From the NCBI GenBank assembly GCA_014728045.1, contig WJMH01000017.1, forward strand, positions 47,674 through 111,673: a DNA stretch of 64,000 bases, given 5' to 3'. How positions within the stretch are numbered: the first letter of the stretch is position 1; the number at the start of each line of letters is the position of its first letter. Source of the DNA: Candidatus Omnitrophota bacterium (GTDB lineage Bacteria; Omnitrophota; Gorgyraeia; Tantalellales; Tantalellaceae). Under the pieces are notes generated by a model that did no database searches, was not told the DNA's origin, and saw nothing but the letters and a program-made list of their open reading frames with translations. Below are positions 37,601 to 49,600 of this stretch, piece by piece. The position numbers and the translations under genes are program-made.

Positions 37601-40600
37601 AAAAGAAAAATACACGACCATGAAAGTGGGGGATAAGGCCCCCGTCGTGATAACGAGGTCTTCGTCCCAGATGGAAGATCTGCTCGATGAGGCGGGGCCG
37701 GGCGCCCAAAAGGCCGGTAAATATCTTTCCTTTGAATGTGTCAAGGGCATCGAACAGATAGAGGAAAATATATTCAAACACCTTGCGCATTTCTGGGTGA
37801 CTGAAAACGACATAACCGACCTTCACCCGATACTAATCCAGGAAATGGCGATGGACCTTCATTCCTCGTTTGTGGCCAATTCTGTTGATTCTGCGGAGAA
37901 GAACTGGAACGTTGTTAATATCGACGCCGTGCTCGGCCTGGGCAGGGGTGTGGTAGAAGGCGGAGAAGGTGTCAGCAGGCATATTTTCAAGGCAGACGAG
38001 AGGGGGAGCAAGACCAGGAGCATCGTTCCGGCGCATGACAGGATGTGGGCGCCTGCGGCGAAGGGCACCGGTATCGAACTGGTGGACGTGCCGGATGAGC
38101 TTGAGAACGCGGTCACTCTGACCGATGAACAGATCGCAAAGATCGCCAGGATATCAAGGGCGTTCCAGAAGTACTACAGGTTCCCGGTCAACATCGAAGG
38201 CGGGGTAACAAAGGACGGCAGGATCGTTATCTTCCAGGTCAGGCCCGATTCGACCCTGAAGTCCAGCGCGTACAGCATGTCGGGTACAGGGATACACAGC
38301 CCGCCTGCAGACAGGATCGCCGGGCTCAGAGAGCAGTACTTGACCACCGAAAACCCTCACGCGGAAGCTCTGGGGCAGCTGGACCCCGCAGCAATGTCGG
38401 AACTTATTGACAACAACATTAACGAAATTTACCAGGCGAGGAAGACCGAATCCGAATTAAGGCAGCTTGAGTATAAACTTGTCGAAAGGCTCGTGCAGTT
38501 CAAGGGGTACCATTACGATAAGGCCAGGGAAGTCGTCCTTGATCTGCGGTTCTGCGCAGACCGCGCCGAAGTGGTCGGTAAGCTCAGCGAGCTCTTTTTC
38601 GAGGAATTGAAACAGATACTGAAGGAAAGGATGTTCGAGGAGAAGGAATTCGGCAGGGACAGGCAGAAGATCGCTTACTTCGTCGATAATTATCATAACC
38701 TTCAGCAGGTAAAGGAAGGCAAGGAGATACCCAGTGGGGACCTCTTCGCCAGAACTGCAGAGTACAGGGACGCGGTAATGGCCTGGGAGGCGAGAATAGA
38801 CCGTTACGCTTACAGGTATTTCACCAACAGGCTGGCATGGAGGAATGCCAGAGATAACGCGGAAAAAGCGGTATACGGCCATGCAGCGGTGAACCAGCTG
38901 TCCGAAAAGGAAAAAGAAGAGGTATACGCCTTCATAAGGTACCTCCTGCCGAGGCTGTACCAGAACATACCACCCTTGAAGCGGCTCAGGCGCCCAACTA
39001 TAGTCCTTATCGGGGGTACCACGGCAAGCGGAAAATCCACTTCCGCCAGGTCCGTTGCCAAGAACCTGGGCATACCCTATTATTTTTCGGCCGATCCCAT
39101 AAGGGAGGTTCAGAGAGGCCTCATCCCGAAGGAGACCAATCTCTCGCCGGCGGACAAAAGATCGAGTTTTCAGGAGGACCCCGCGGAAAAAGGTTTTATT
39201 GAACACGGATCCAGCGTGATAAGGTCGCTTAACGAATGTGCCCGCTGGGCCGCGAATAAGAATGCCAGCATGGTCATAGAAGGTGTGCACCTGGTCCCCG
39301 GACTTATCGACCCCGAACTTTTTGAAAGGGCTAACGTCGTGCAGATAGTAGTGACGGTCGCCGATGCGGAGGGCCACGCCGAAAGGATAGTGAAGAGGGG
39401 ACAGGAGGAATCCGGACGCGGGGGAGCCGAAAGGTATCTGAAGGATTTCGCCAAGATAAGAAGAGCCAACGATCTTTTCGACGGGCAGGCGAGAGCGCAC
39501 GGTGCCGTCAGGGTGGATAACAGCAGTGATTTTACAAGAACGATCGAGGAAGTGCTTTTCTATGCGGCGGGACCTTACAAGGACAAAGCAAGAAAAGAGC
39601 TGGACGAGCGTCTTAAGGCGATGTCCGATAATAAATTTGCCAGGGAAAAGGTAAGGGTTTCCTCGCAACTGGGTAAATACATAAGGTCCGTGTACACGTT
39701 GGGCAGGAACGACAAACTGTACTTGAACGCCGACGATGTAAAGCTTGATCAGATCAGCGGATCCGAGATAGAAGCCCTTAGAAAGGCCATGGAAGAGACC
39801 TTTTCCACCGGCGCCCTGGTCATAAGGGACCATGAAAGACTCGTCCGCGAAAGCGAAACGCTGCCCGGATTTGCTGCCGCAATAGGGTTCGAGGACGTTA
39901 TCGTGGGCCAGGAGGCGCTTTTCGGCCATACTGCCCGGGAGATGGAACCGGTCTTGCGCTCTCTTGTATCGGCGGCCGGGGATATGGGCATAAGAATACT
40001 CATAGAGAACCTTCCTGACACAGGCAATTCCGAGATATCCGTCGGTCTTAGAGACGCCTACGAAAAGGGCATACAGGATATCGACATGGAAGCCATAGTG
40101 CTCACCGGAAGCGACGGTGAACCCGCCGGCATGATAGACGACGGGGACAGCGTGTTCTTTGCCTGCAAGCGCGGTGAAAGAGAGATACAGATAACGCTTC
40201 CTTTCGTAGCTAAGATCATCGGCAGGGAATTCACGGACCTGGTTCTTAAAGCCTACGAAAAGATAAAGTTCGGCATAATGACGCTTTACCACGATATGTT
40301 CGAACCCCTTCCGGTGGCTTTCAGGCCCATGAGGCAGGATAATCCTCTGGTTGATGTTCTGAGCTCATCAGGCAAGAAGTTCCTGCTCGCCGCGGAAACC
40401 GAGAAGATAAATCACATCACGTATTTCTTCAAGGGCCAGTCGAGGGAACCGCTTGCGGGCGAGGAGGTCTTTTGCGTGGATTCACCGCCCAAGGACATGC
40501 ATCTTGATAAACCCGAACTTTCCCTGCCAGAACTTACAGAAGGCATAACCGGAAGGATGGAAGAGAAGGATTATGATTTTATAGGCGTCAATTTCGCCAA

Positions 40601-43600
40601 CTGCGATGTTATCGGTCATTATTATGATCCCAATTCCCTTGAGGAGAACAGGCGCATAATACAGATCAGGAAAAAAGCGGCCGAAGCGGTGGACGAACAC
40701 CTCGGGAAGATCCTTAGAGCCGCCGAAGAACACGGATATTCGGTCATTGTCACCGCCGATCACGGCGTGGGTGAAGCGGCGGTCAAGAAAGGCAAGGGTG
40801 TGGGTAAACACACTACCAGCCTGGTCCCGTTCGTGGTGGTAGACCCGCTTGCCGAGAAAAGTCCGGACAGCGGGGTCTCCATAGCTGAAACAGGAAGGCT
40901 TGGTGACCTTGCGCCAACGGTATTGCAACTTATGAAGATTCAGAAACCGAAGGAAATGACCGGGGAAAGCCTGCTTGTTGATTATCCCGAGGATGTGCCG
41001 GCCAGAAAGGTCATTGCAATAGTCCTGGACGGCTGGGGGATAGGCGAGGAGTCCGAGGATAATCCCATACACCTGGCAAAGACGCCCGTTCTTGACGGCC
41101 TTTACCGTAAATACCTCAATACCCGCATAAAGGCGTCGCAGGAGGACGTGGGGCTGCTCAAGGGCGACAGCGGCAACTCCGAGGCAGGCCATCTTAACCT
41201 CGGCGCTGGCAGGGTAGTTCTCGGGGATGATATACGGATACTCAGAGCCGTTGAAGGTAAGCCGATCAAGGGAGATACCACGCTTGAAGAGAACAAGGCG
41301 GTACTGGAGACGATAGCTCATGCCAATGAACATGCGTCCGACCTTCACCTGGTGGGACTGCTTTCCGATGCGAGTTCGCACGGCAGGATCGCGCATGTGC
41401 TCGCACTGCTCAAGCTGGCGAAAAAGAAAAGGAAGGAATTCCGGGATTCCGGTCTCGGGCACGGGTTCAAGCAAGTCTATATACACATGATAACCGACGG
41501 CAGGAGCACCGAGTCCGGAAGCGCACCGGCGCTTCTTCTGGCTATGCAGAAAGAAATGGCAAAGATAGGTATCGGTAAGGTCGTCGATTGCGTGGGCAGG
41601 AACTACGCGCTGGACAGGGCATACAACTGGGGCAAGACCAAAAAGGCCTACAGGCTTTTCGCTATGGGCGAGGGGAAAAAAGCAGGCCCCGCCGGAATGG
41701 CCGCGGACCTGCTTAAGAAGATACCGCAGCTGGGTGTGGCTTATAACTGGGATAACCGTATCCTGAGCGGTGACCGGCCGGGATTCGTGGGCGATCTTGA
41801 CGTGAGAGAGCGTGTTGGCGCGGTCTTCGTGACGGATTCGAGCATCAAAGACGAAGAAGAGGCGATAGTCGAGACTTTCGGCGATCGCGGCGCGATACCT
41901 TTCTTTGTTTACCGGGCACCGAAGGCCAAAAAGGCGGAAGAAAAAGAAGAAGCGCCATTCACGGTGAGCCGGGAGGTCGCCGAAGAGATAATCGACATGT
42001 GCATGGGACAGCTCAACGCTACGAGGAAGTCGCTTAAACAGATACACCAGTTCCAGTACAGGCTCATTGTAAGGCTGGCGCAGGACCCGAACCTGCATTT
42101 TGATAAGGCGCGTAAGAATCTGAACAAGCTCTTCGACGAGGTCGTGTATATGATAGACAATCCCGACCTTGAACAAAAACACAGAAAAAGGACGATAAGG
42201 AAACTGACCGAAGGTCTGGTCGAGATGTTCGCCTGGGAAGCCATACAGGCGGTAAGAGAGAACCTTGAAAAGGATGATCTGCCCGTCAGCATCCTCGACG
42301 GGGTCACCACTTACAAGGACCTCAAGGATGCCATAAGCGAGAACGCGGGAGTAAATATCCCGGAGGACAGGGTCTCATACTACAGGTTGAATATCATCGG
42401 CAGGATAAGGGAAATGCGGGAACTTGCTATTGAGTTCGTCGGAAAGGTCGAAGACCAGCGGCGTCTTTACGGCGAGGAGAGGGAGGCCATAACCAGAGCC
42501 TACATCGAAATAACCGATATGGAACCTCTGGAAGAAAGCGATCTGCATGCGACAATAAGAAAGATATATCCCGAATATCTCCCGGACGTACCGCATCTTA
42601 AGGATACGGATAAACCCACGTTCGTTAACGTTATGGGCGCCATGGGGGTTAACGCCGCTGAAGTGGCGCAGTCCGTCGCCGAAAGGTCCGGTATACCTTC
42701 AAGAATGCACGCGGACATGCTCGGCAAGGTCATTTCCGGCATATGGCCTGACGATTTTATAGGCGCAACGGACCAGTTCAATGTGGGCAGAGATATCCGG
42801 GAAGGTTTCATTCAGGCTTTTGGCGGGAAAACAAAAGCGGCCTTGAAAGTGCTGCTTTTCGGTGAAGAACTGATGTCCCCGGAGGAAGCCGAAGAAGAGC
42901 TGTCGAGGTTCACTGAAGAATGGAAAAGCCCCATACTGGAAGCGGTATACACCGACTGGGTGAGACTTACCAACAGGGGTACCAAGCAGGCGATAAAGAG
43001 ACTCCTGAAGGAAAAGTCCAGCCAGGTCTTTGTGGGCGCTTTTCCGGGACTTTTATCCAGCGAACACCATGAACAGGCCAACATAGTCAGTGTGATCGTG
43101 AAGATAGATGACATCAAAGAACACTGGGACCAGTTCTCCCGGGATTTGGCCGCCAAAAGCCTCGACCCGAGCGAACACATGGCCGAGTTCCTTGCCAACA
43201 GGATACTCCAGGACCATCTGTCGGAACTTTCCAGGGGCTTGCTTCTTCCCCAGTCACGCGAAACGGCCGTTGTTGACAGTTCGAACATGGAAAGAGCGGT
43301 GAATAGAGCCGTTTTCAGGGTGACCGATCCGGTGGCGGATAGATACAAAGAGATAGATAACGCGTTTAAAGCCAGGGCCGAGCAGGAAGAGGAAGCGCTT
43401 ATAAGCTCATATAGAAAAGCGTGGGTCAGGTACCTGAAGATACCCGAATTATCCGTGGCATGGCTTCTGGCATGGTCGGTACTCAGGGTGGTATCCCCGG
43501 AAGCGGCGGTTATCTTTACCATAGCTTCGATACTGGGGCTTGTAACCATGTGGGCCGCAGCAAGACAAAGACTGACGATGATCAGGCCGTTGGCCGGTAC

Positions 43601-46600
43601 CATGCTTGCCCTCAGCATAACGGCTTTCATGCCCGGTTGCGCCGATAGCAAAAAGGATAGTGCCCCTGAACCGAAGCAGCCCACTCCGACTATGACCGGG
43701 GGAGACAAGCCCGAACAGCCCGTCAGTACCGTACCCGACGAAAAAAAGACCGAAGACGACACCGTCGATGCCGATGAAAAAGGAGTCTTTAAGATCGAAA
43801 GGCCGCATAACATACCTTTAAGGGACAGGTACAACCAGGCCGTGCCGGACGAGTCCACGATGAAAGCCGTAAGCGGACATATAGACAGGGTGCTGGGGTA
43901 TACCGACGGACACCGCGGGGAGGATTTCAAAAAAGACCTTAAATTCCTCATGCTCATGACCATGATGGTCGAAAGCGACCAGTTCGCGACATCCATGCAG
44001 TACAGCGGCCCCGCCAGGGGGCTGGCCCAGTTCGAGGTGCCGACCGCAAAATATGTCAGGGACAGGGTTAACGGGATCAGCTCCGATGAGAATTTCAGCG
44101 AGGCTGTACGGATAACCTTCGGAGAAGCATGGGAAGAGGAGGTCTTTCAGCTTTCCGATGAAGAGATCATCGCTAAGATGCGGGAGAAGCTCAAGCAATT
44201 GCAAAAAGAGATCTCCGAGGCGTCCGGAAAGCAGGATAAACCGCAGATGCGAAGTAAACGTGAAGAAGCAGCCTGCCTGGTCAGGGCACTCAGGCGCAAA
44301 GGGGTCGGAACCTTCTTCATGAACTGGAGGTTCCGCGTGCTTATGGTCAAGGCCATGGGTACCGACTGGGGATCGGTCACGGCAATGAGCGGTTTCCGTC
44401 TGGGTCAGGAGCTTGCGCGTAATGACTTTTTCACGATAGTGTTAACACGGATCAATTATTTCATGAACAGATCTCCGGTTCCGTCGCGCGCGGATCTGGA
44501 GGCGGTTTATGAATACTATCTTGCCACATGGAGGCCCGGAAAACCTGTTTCTTTCGAAAAATTCACCAGGCTCTCCCGCGTGATCGGTAACAGCGGTGTT
44601 ATGGCCGCTCGGGAAAAGGCCGAAAAAGCCATGCCTGACCCGGCCCCGCCTCAAGCGGAAGAAAAACTTGACAAGAAGCAGGAGGCGCCCGCGGAAGTCT
44701 CAGCGCCGAAGCCCGTTCAGGACCAGATGGTCCCCGATAGGGTGCAGCGGACAGGCCGGATCTGGCCGGCGGTCCTGGCTGTTATCTCGATACTGTCGGG
44801 ATTACTGGCATGGTTGAGATATAAGAAGACGTTCAAACGGTTCCTGGCGAAAGCGAAGTTCGGTGAACCGTATGAGATAAAACTCCCCACGGATATCTTC
44901 ACAAGGAAAGATATTCTGCTCCGGATCCTTGACAGCGGCAGGGAGGTCACCATAGCCCGTATTCCAGGCACATACAATTTCCTCTTCCTGGCCGGGGACA
45001 GCGAGTTCGCTTCTACCGAATTAAGCGAAGAGTTCAGCGAATATGTTATAGAAGGGCACGTGCATTCCAGGGGCGGTACGCCTCAGGAACAGGCCAATGC
45101 TTTCATGCCCAGTGATCTTGACCTGATGAAGTCCAAGGGCGCCTGGCGTTACATTATCTCGCAATACGGCATTACCTGGTACAGGACCGATGGCGCGCTC
45201 ATGGAGGTATCGGGCGAGGAATACAGGAACTTCTGGCAGAACGCCTGTGACCGTTCTCTGGAATCCATCAAAAAGACCATGAAGGACCGGTTCGATGTCG
45301 AGATGGGTTTTATGAAAATGGACCTTCGTGATAAGAGGACCCTGAAAAAAGAACAATGGCATCCCTTCAGCAAACAGGATGCCGAGAAGGCCATGTATAC
45401 GGCGATAGGCGTAAGCCTGGCCACGGGCATCTGTTCGATATACGCGATAACCAGGTGGATAAACTCGGGATTCGGCTTAGGCGGTACGCTTCCGCTTCTT
45501 CTGCTGGCCTATTCGGGGTTTACCGCGGCAAGATATTATTTCCTGGGAGAGAGCACTTATGGCGCGCTCATCTCAGCGGGTCTTACCGCACAACTGGCGT
45601 ATGCCCGGGCCATAGCCACCTCTAACGGTTGGAAACACCCTGCTTTTCACAAACTTCCTTATAAACACAGACGCATTATAGAGGTGCATGAATCATATAA
45701 AAACCACGTGATCGGCATGTTGATGATCATGCCGGGATTGTTGACGCTCAACCTTTTCATGGGCAGGGGCGAGATGAAAAAAACGGATCAGGCTTTCGTG
45801 CAGGATGATTTCAGGAACCTGGGGATGTACCTGCACAACCTGAGGATGGACAACCCGGGTATGCTGGGTTCGCATCCGGTGGTACGCGAGTATGTCACCG
45901 AGGGTTCTCCGCAGGTCAAGCAGCTTGAGATCGGACGGACACTTGAATCGGAGCTGCGCAGTTCCAGGCAGAAACAGGCGATAAGAGAAGAGCTCCCTGA
46001 AAGGCAGAGGAAGGTCATACGTAACTGGCGCTTCAGGGTCGATCCCGAAGGTCTTTTATACGGACAGGTGGAAGTAGAGGTGCTGGAGAATGTTTCACAG
46101 AACGTCATGAGCAAGGTGTATTTCAAGGACGCTCTTGAAATGATGAAGAACCTCGCCGGAGAAAAGCTATTGTGGACCAATTCGATCTCCGCCGCCAGGG
46201 GAAAGAACCTTCATTTCCATCTTTATAAGGAAGAAGTGCCTTTGCCGGTAGAAAAACACGACCTGAAACCCCTGTGTTCCGACAGGTTCGGTAACGGTGT
46301 CATATATACCGTGGAAGGTTATCCGGATGAGGAACATCCTATAGCAGCGTACGCGATAAAGGGAAGTCTTAAGGACGTCAACCTCATGAGTTCCAGATGC
46401 TACGACCTCGAGAAGATATTGCGCGCCAACGGGTATGCCGCGGACAAAGTTTTCGCAGAAGGTCTTGACGGCGAGATAAAGGTTTATTTCTATCCGAGAA
46501 GAGCCGGCTATGCCAGATTCTTCAGGGAAGACGCGGCCCCCCGGCTTGTGGGGCCTGTCGCATTGAGCGGATTGTGGCCTTTACAGTCACGCGATGAATA

Positions 46601-49600
46601 TCAGCTTTTCGGTGAAAGCCATCTCCACAGCGTTCTCTCCAAAGTGGCGTTGCTTCGTAACAGCAAGAACTTCGAGGTCATAAATGACGACATTACAAGG
46701 AACTTCGAGGAAGCCGAAGGGCGGGGCATACTTCCTCCGAGTGTGAACTTCAAGATATATGTAAGTTCTGAAGATGCTGAAGAACCCGAAAGTCTGGATG
46801 AGAGGATAGTAAGAAGAAAGAACGTCATAGATTCTTTATATGAAAAAGGCGTGAGGAGGGTGAATTTCGAACTGGTGATACCCAAAGAAGGTTTCGACAG
46901 GGAGGATGAGTGGATACTTCTCCAGCAGGCACTCGAACACGCCAAATGGAAGGGCATGACAGCGGTTATAATGTTGCGCAACATGGTCCGCAAGGTGGAT
47001 TTCATAGAGAGCCACTGGGATCGGATCGAGAAATATGTGCTTGCCTGGGTGGACAAGATCACGATAAACGCCCAGTTCCGCAACAGCAGACTTGAAAAAG
47101 TGCTGGATCTTCTAAAGACCCGGTGCAGCGAGAGGTCCGTGGAGATATATACCTGTGTCAATGACAAGAACAAGGACCAGATAAGGCCTCTTGCCCGGTT
47201 CATGCAGGAACACATACGGGGGCTTAACCGCATAGAATGGGAAGTGAGCCGCGAGAACATAGTAAGTGACGACGATGCGATTAAAGAAGAAGATTACATC
47301 CGCCTGACCCGCCAGTTAAGAGAGGATCATCCGGACCTTCCAATAGACTACGCCATATTGAGCAGGGAAGAAACGGTACTTTATGTGCACAGTGACGGCA
47401 AGTTGTTCGTGAAGGAGAAAGATGGATACCAGCCGGTGGGGGATGTTTTTCTTCCGGACACCCTGAAGGAGAAAGCCAACAGGCGCGTTCTTGAAGAACG
47501 AGCAGAGAACATAAGCGTACAGTCAACTTATATACCTCATAAACAGCAGGTGGGGACACCGCCGCATTCCTATGTTTCCAGCGGCAGGGAGGAGCTGGCG
47601 AGGGCCATAAGCAAGATGCAGCCTGCCGGGATCTCCGAGCATGTCGATTGGGAGACCATAGTAGCTCATCTTCTGGGGTACCTGGTGGGGCTTAACGAGA
47701 CAGAGCTGGACATACTGACCCTGGGTATCCAGGCGCATCATCTGGGATACATACCCAGGGTCCAGAACACGACAGAGTTCGAGAAGATGCGGGCGCTTCT
47801 GATGAAGGAATACCCCGAACACGGTACCAGGGACGGCCAGGTCTGGCACGTAAACGACGCTATGGAAGCACTTCTTTCAAGCAAGGGCGGCGACGGGAAG
47901 ACAGTGCATGAGAGGTTCGATATTTTCCGTGAAGAAATGACGCGCCTGCTCGGCGAAAAAACGCTGGATAAGGTGCAGGAGGAAATAGCCAGGTCCATGT
48001 TCGATGTGAGGGAGTACGCCAACAGGGTTCTTAAAGAGAATAAGATAACCCTCACCCCTGATGTAAGGGTCCTGACGGACTATTTCGGAAAACACCGGGA
48101 ATATTCAGAGGCCCTCAGGCAGAAGCCCGATCTCTTCAGCAGGCAACTGTCCATACATCCCGATAGGATGGCGAAGCTGGTGTCGGTCTCCCGTATCTGT
48201 TCGGTGTTCGTTAACAGGATAGACGAATCGGTCCGTGAACTGAGAGGAGAAGCAGGTGACTCTCTGCCGGAGATAGTGGACTTCACCATCAAGAACCTTC
48301 AGGCTGACAAGGAGGAGGGTAGTGACATATATGGTGCACTGGACGCACTTGTGACGCTTATCAGGGAGCAGGATGAAATACTGTTCACGATCCTGAAACA
48401 GGCCAGATCCGGCAAGGATTACACGAGCGTCATAAAACAGGACAGAGCGTTCGCGGCTTTTCTGCAGAAAGGTTTCAGGGGCAGGCAGTCAAAGGTCTTC
48501 TCCGGCAGTAATGACGTGATGAGGGTCATGGAGGAGTTCGAGCGATATGAAAAGGGAATAGGCGCCCAGTATTATTATTCCTGGGGGAATTACACCGCCT
48601 ACGTGGCTGTAGTGGCGGCCTTTTTGTGGGGATTGACCGGTTCGATCCTTGCCGGAGCCCTTTTCATGTATTCTCTCTGGGCGGCGATCCGTTTTTATTC
48701 AGCCGCCTGGGATATCAAGACGACCTTCAGTTCCGTGGGGATAAGCGATTATTATTCCAAGAGGAGCCCCGTGGTAAGGAAACGCCCTGATGGTCTTCTG
48801 GAAAGAGCCGCTTATGTATACAAGCAGCTCAGGCCTTTCACCCGGAAAATGCTCAAGATACACGAAACTTTCGACAGCAGGTTCATGGCGATGGTGTTCA
48901 CCCTGCCCGTCTTGACGAGGATAATTACCCACCCGTTAGTCGAGACCCGGCGTTTAAGCAGGTGGCTTGAGCTCACAATAAGGAAGAAAAGGCCTCTTTC
49001 AACTTTTGATGCTTTCGACCCAACACTCGTAAGGAAAAGAAAAGACCAGATGCAGTTTGACCAGGATGCCGGGGTGTGGTCCTGGAAGCGTGGGGACGGC
49101 CTGTCTCTTATCGCGGATATAGGGGAGGAGATGAAAAACAGGATAGGCCAGGTCAAACAGGCTCTCAGGAAAGTCGTTCCCGAAGCGGAAAAGCTGCAGC
49201 TTACGGATACCGACAGGCTGCATATGACAGTTGCCATACTTCTGGAAAGTACGACCAGTATAGATCCCGACAGGCAGCAGCAGAGGCATTCGGTGATAGA
49301 GAGGACCAAGAAGCTCGTATCAGAGCTCGGCGGGGGCGAGATAGAGATCAGCTTCAGCCTGAGCGACCTTGCTTTGTGGGAGGACGGGAGCATCGTGCTT
49401 ATGGGAAGGATGGAGAACCACCTTCTCGATACGATAAGGACCGGCCTTGATGAGTTCGACCTCAGCGTTCACAAGAAAGATATCGTGCACGTTACCGTCG
49501 GCAGGATCTTCGACGAGAAGATCTCCGTAAAGACCTTCAACGATATAAGGGATGTCCTGAGGAGCTACCGGGACAGCGCCGAGCAGCAGCAGGTTTCAAT

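Noticed and set aside
38457..40292. Long minus-strand open frame (611 codons) opposite the 2PGK region
   Set aside because: The + strand encodes clear P-loop kinase motifs here. The antisense frame shows no family features.
40482..42182. Long minus-strand open frame (566 codons) opposite the mutase domain
   Set aside because: The + strand has all iPGM motifs in frame. The antisense translation is low-complexity and unrecognisable.
45385..48540. Functional radical SAM enzyme in the first cassette
   Set aside because: The cysteine triplet and G-G-E motif are absent at the aligned positions, so only a degenerate domain is supported.
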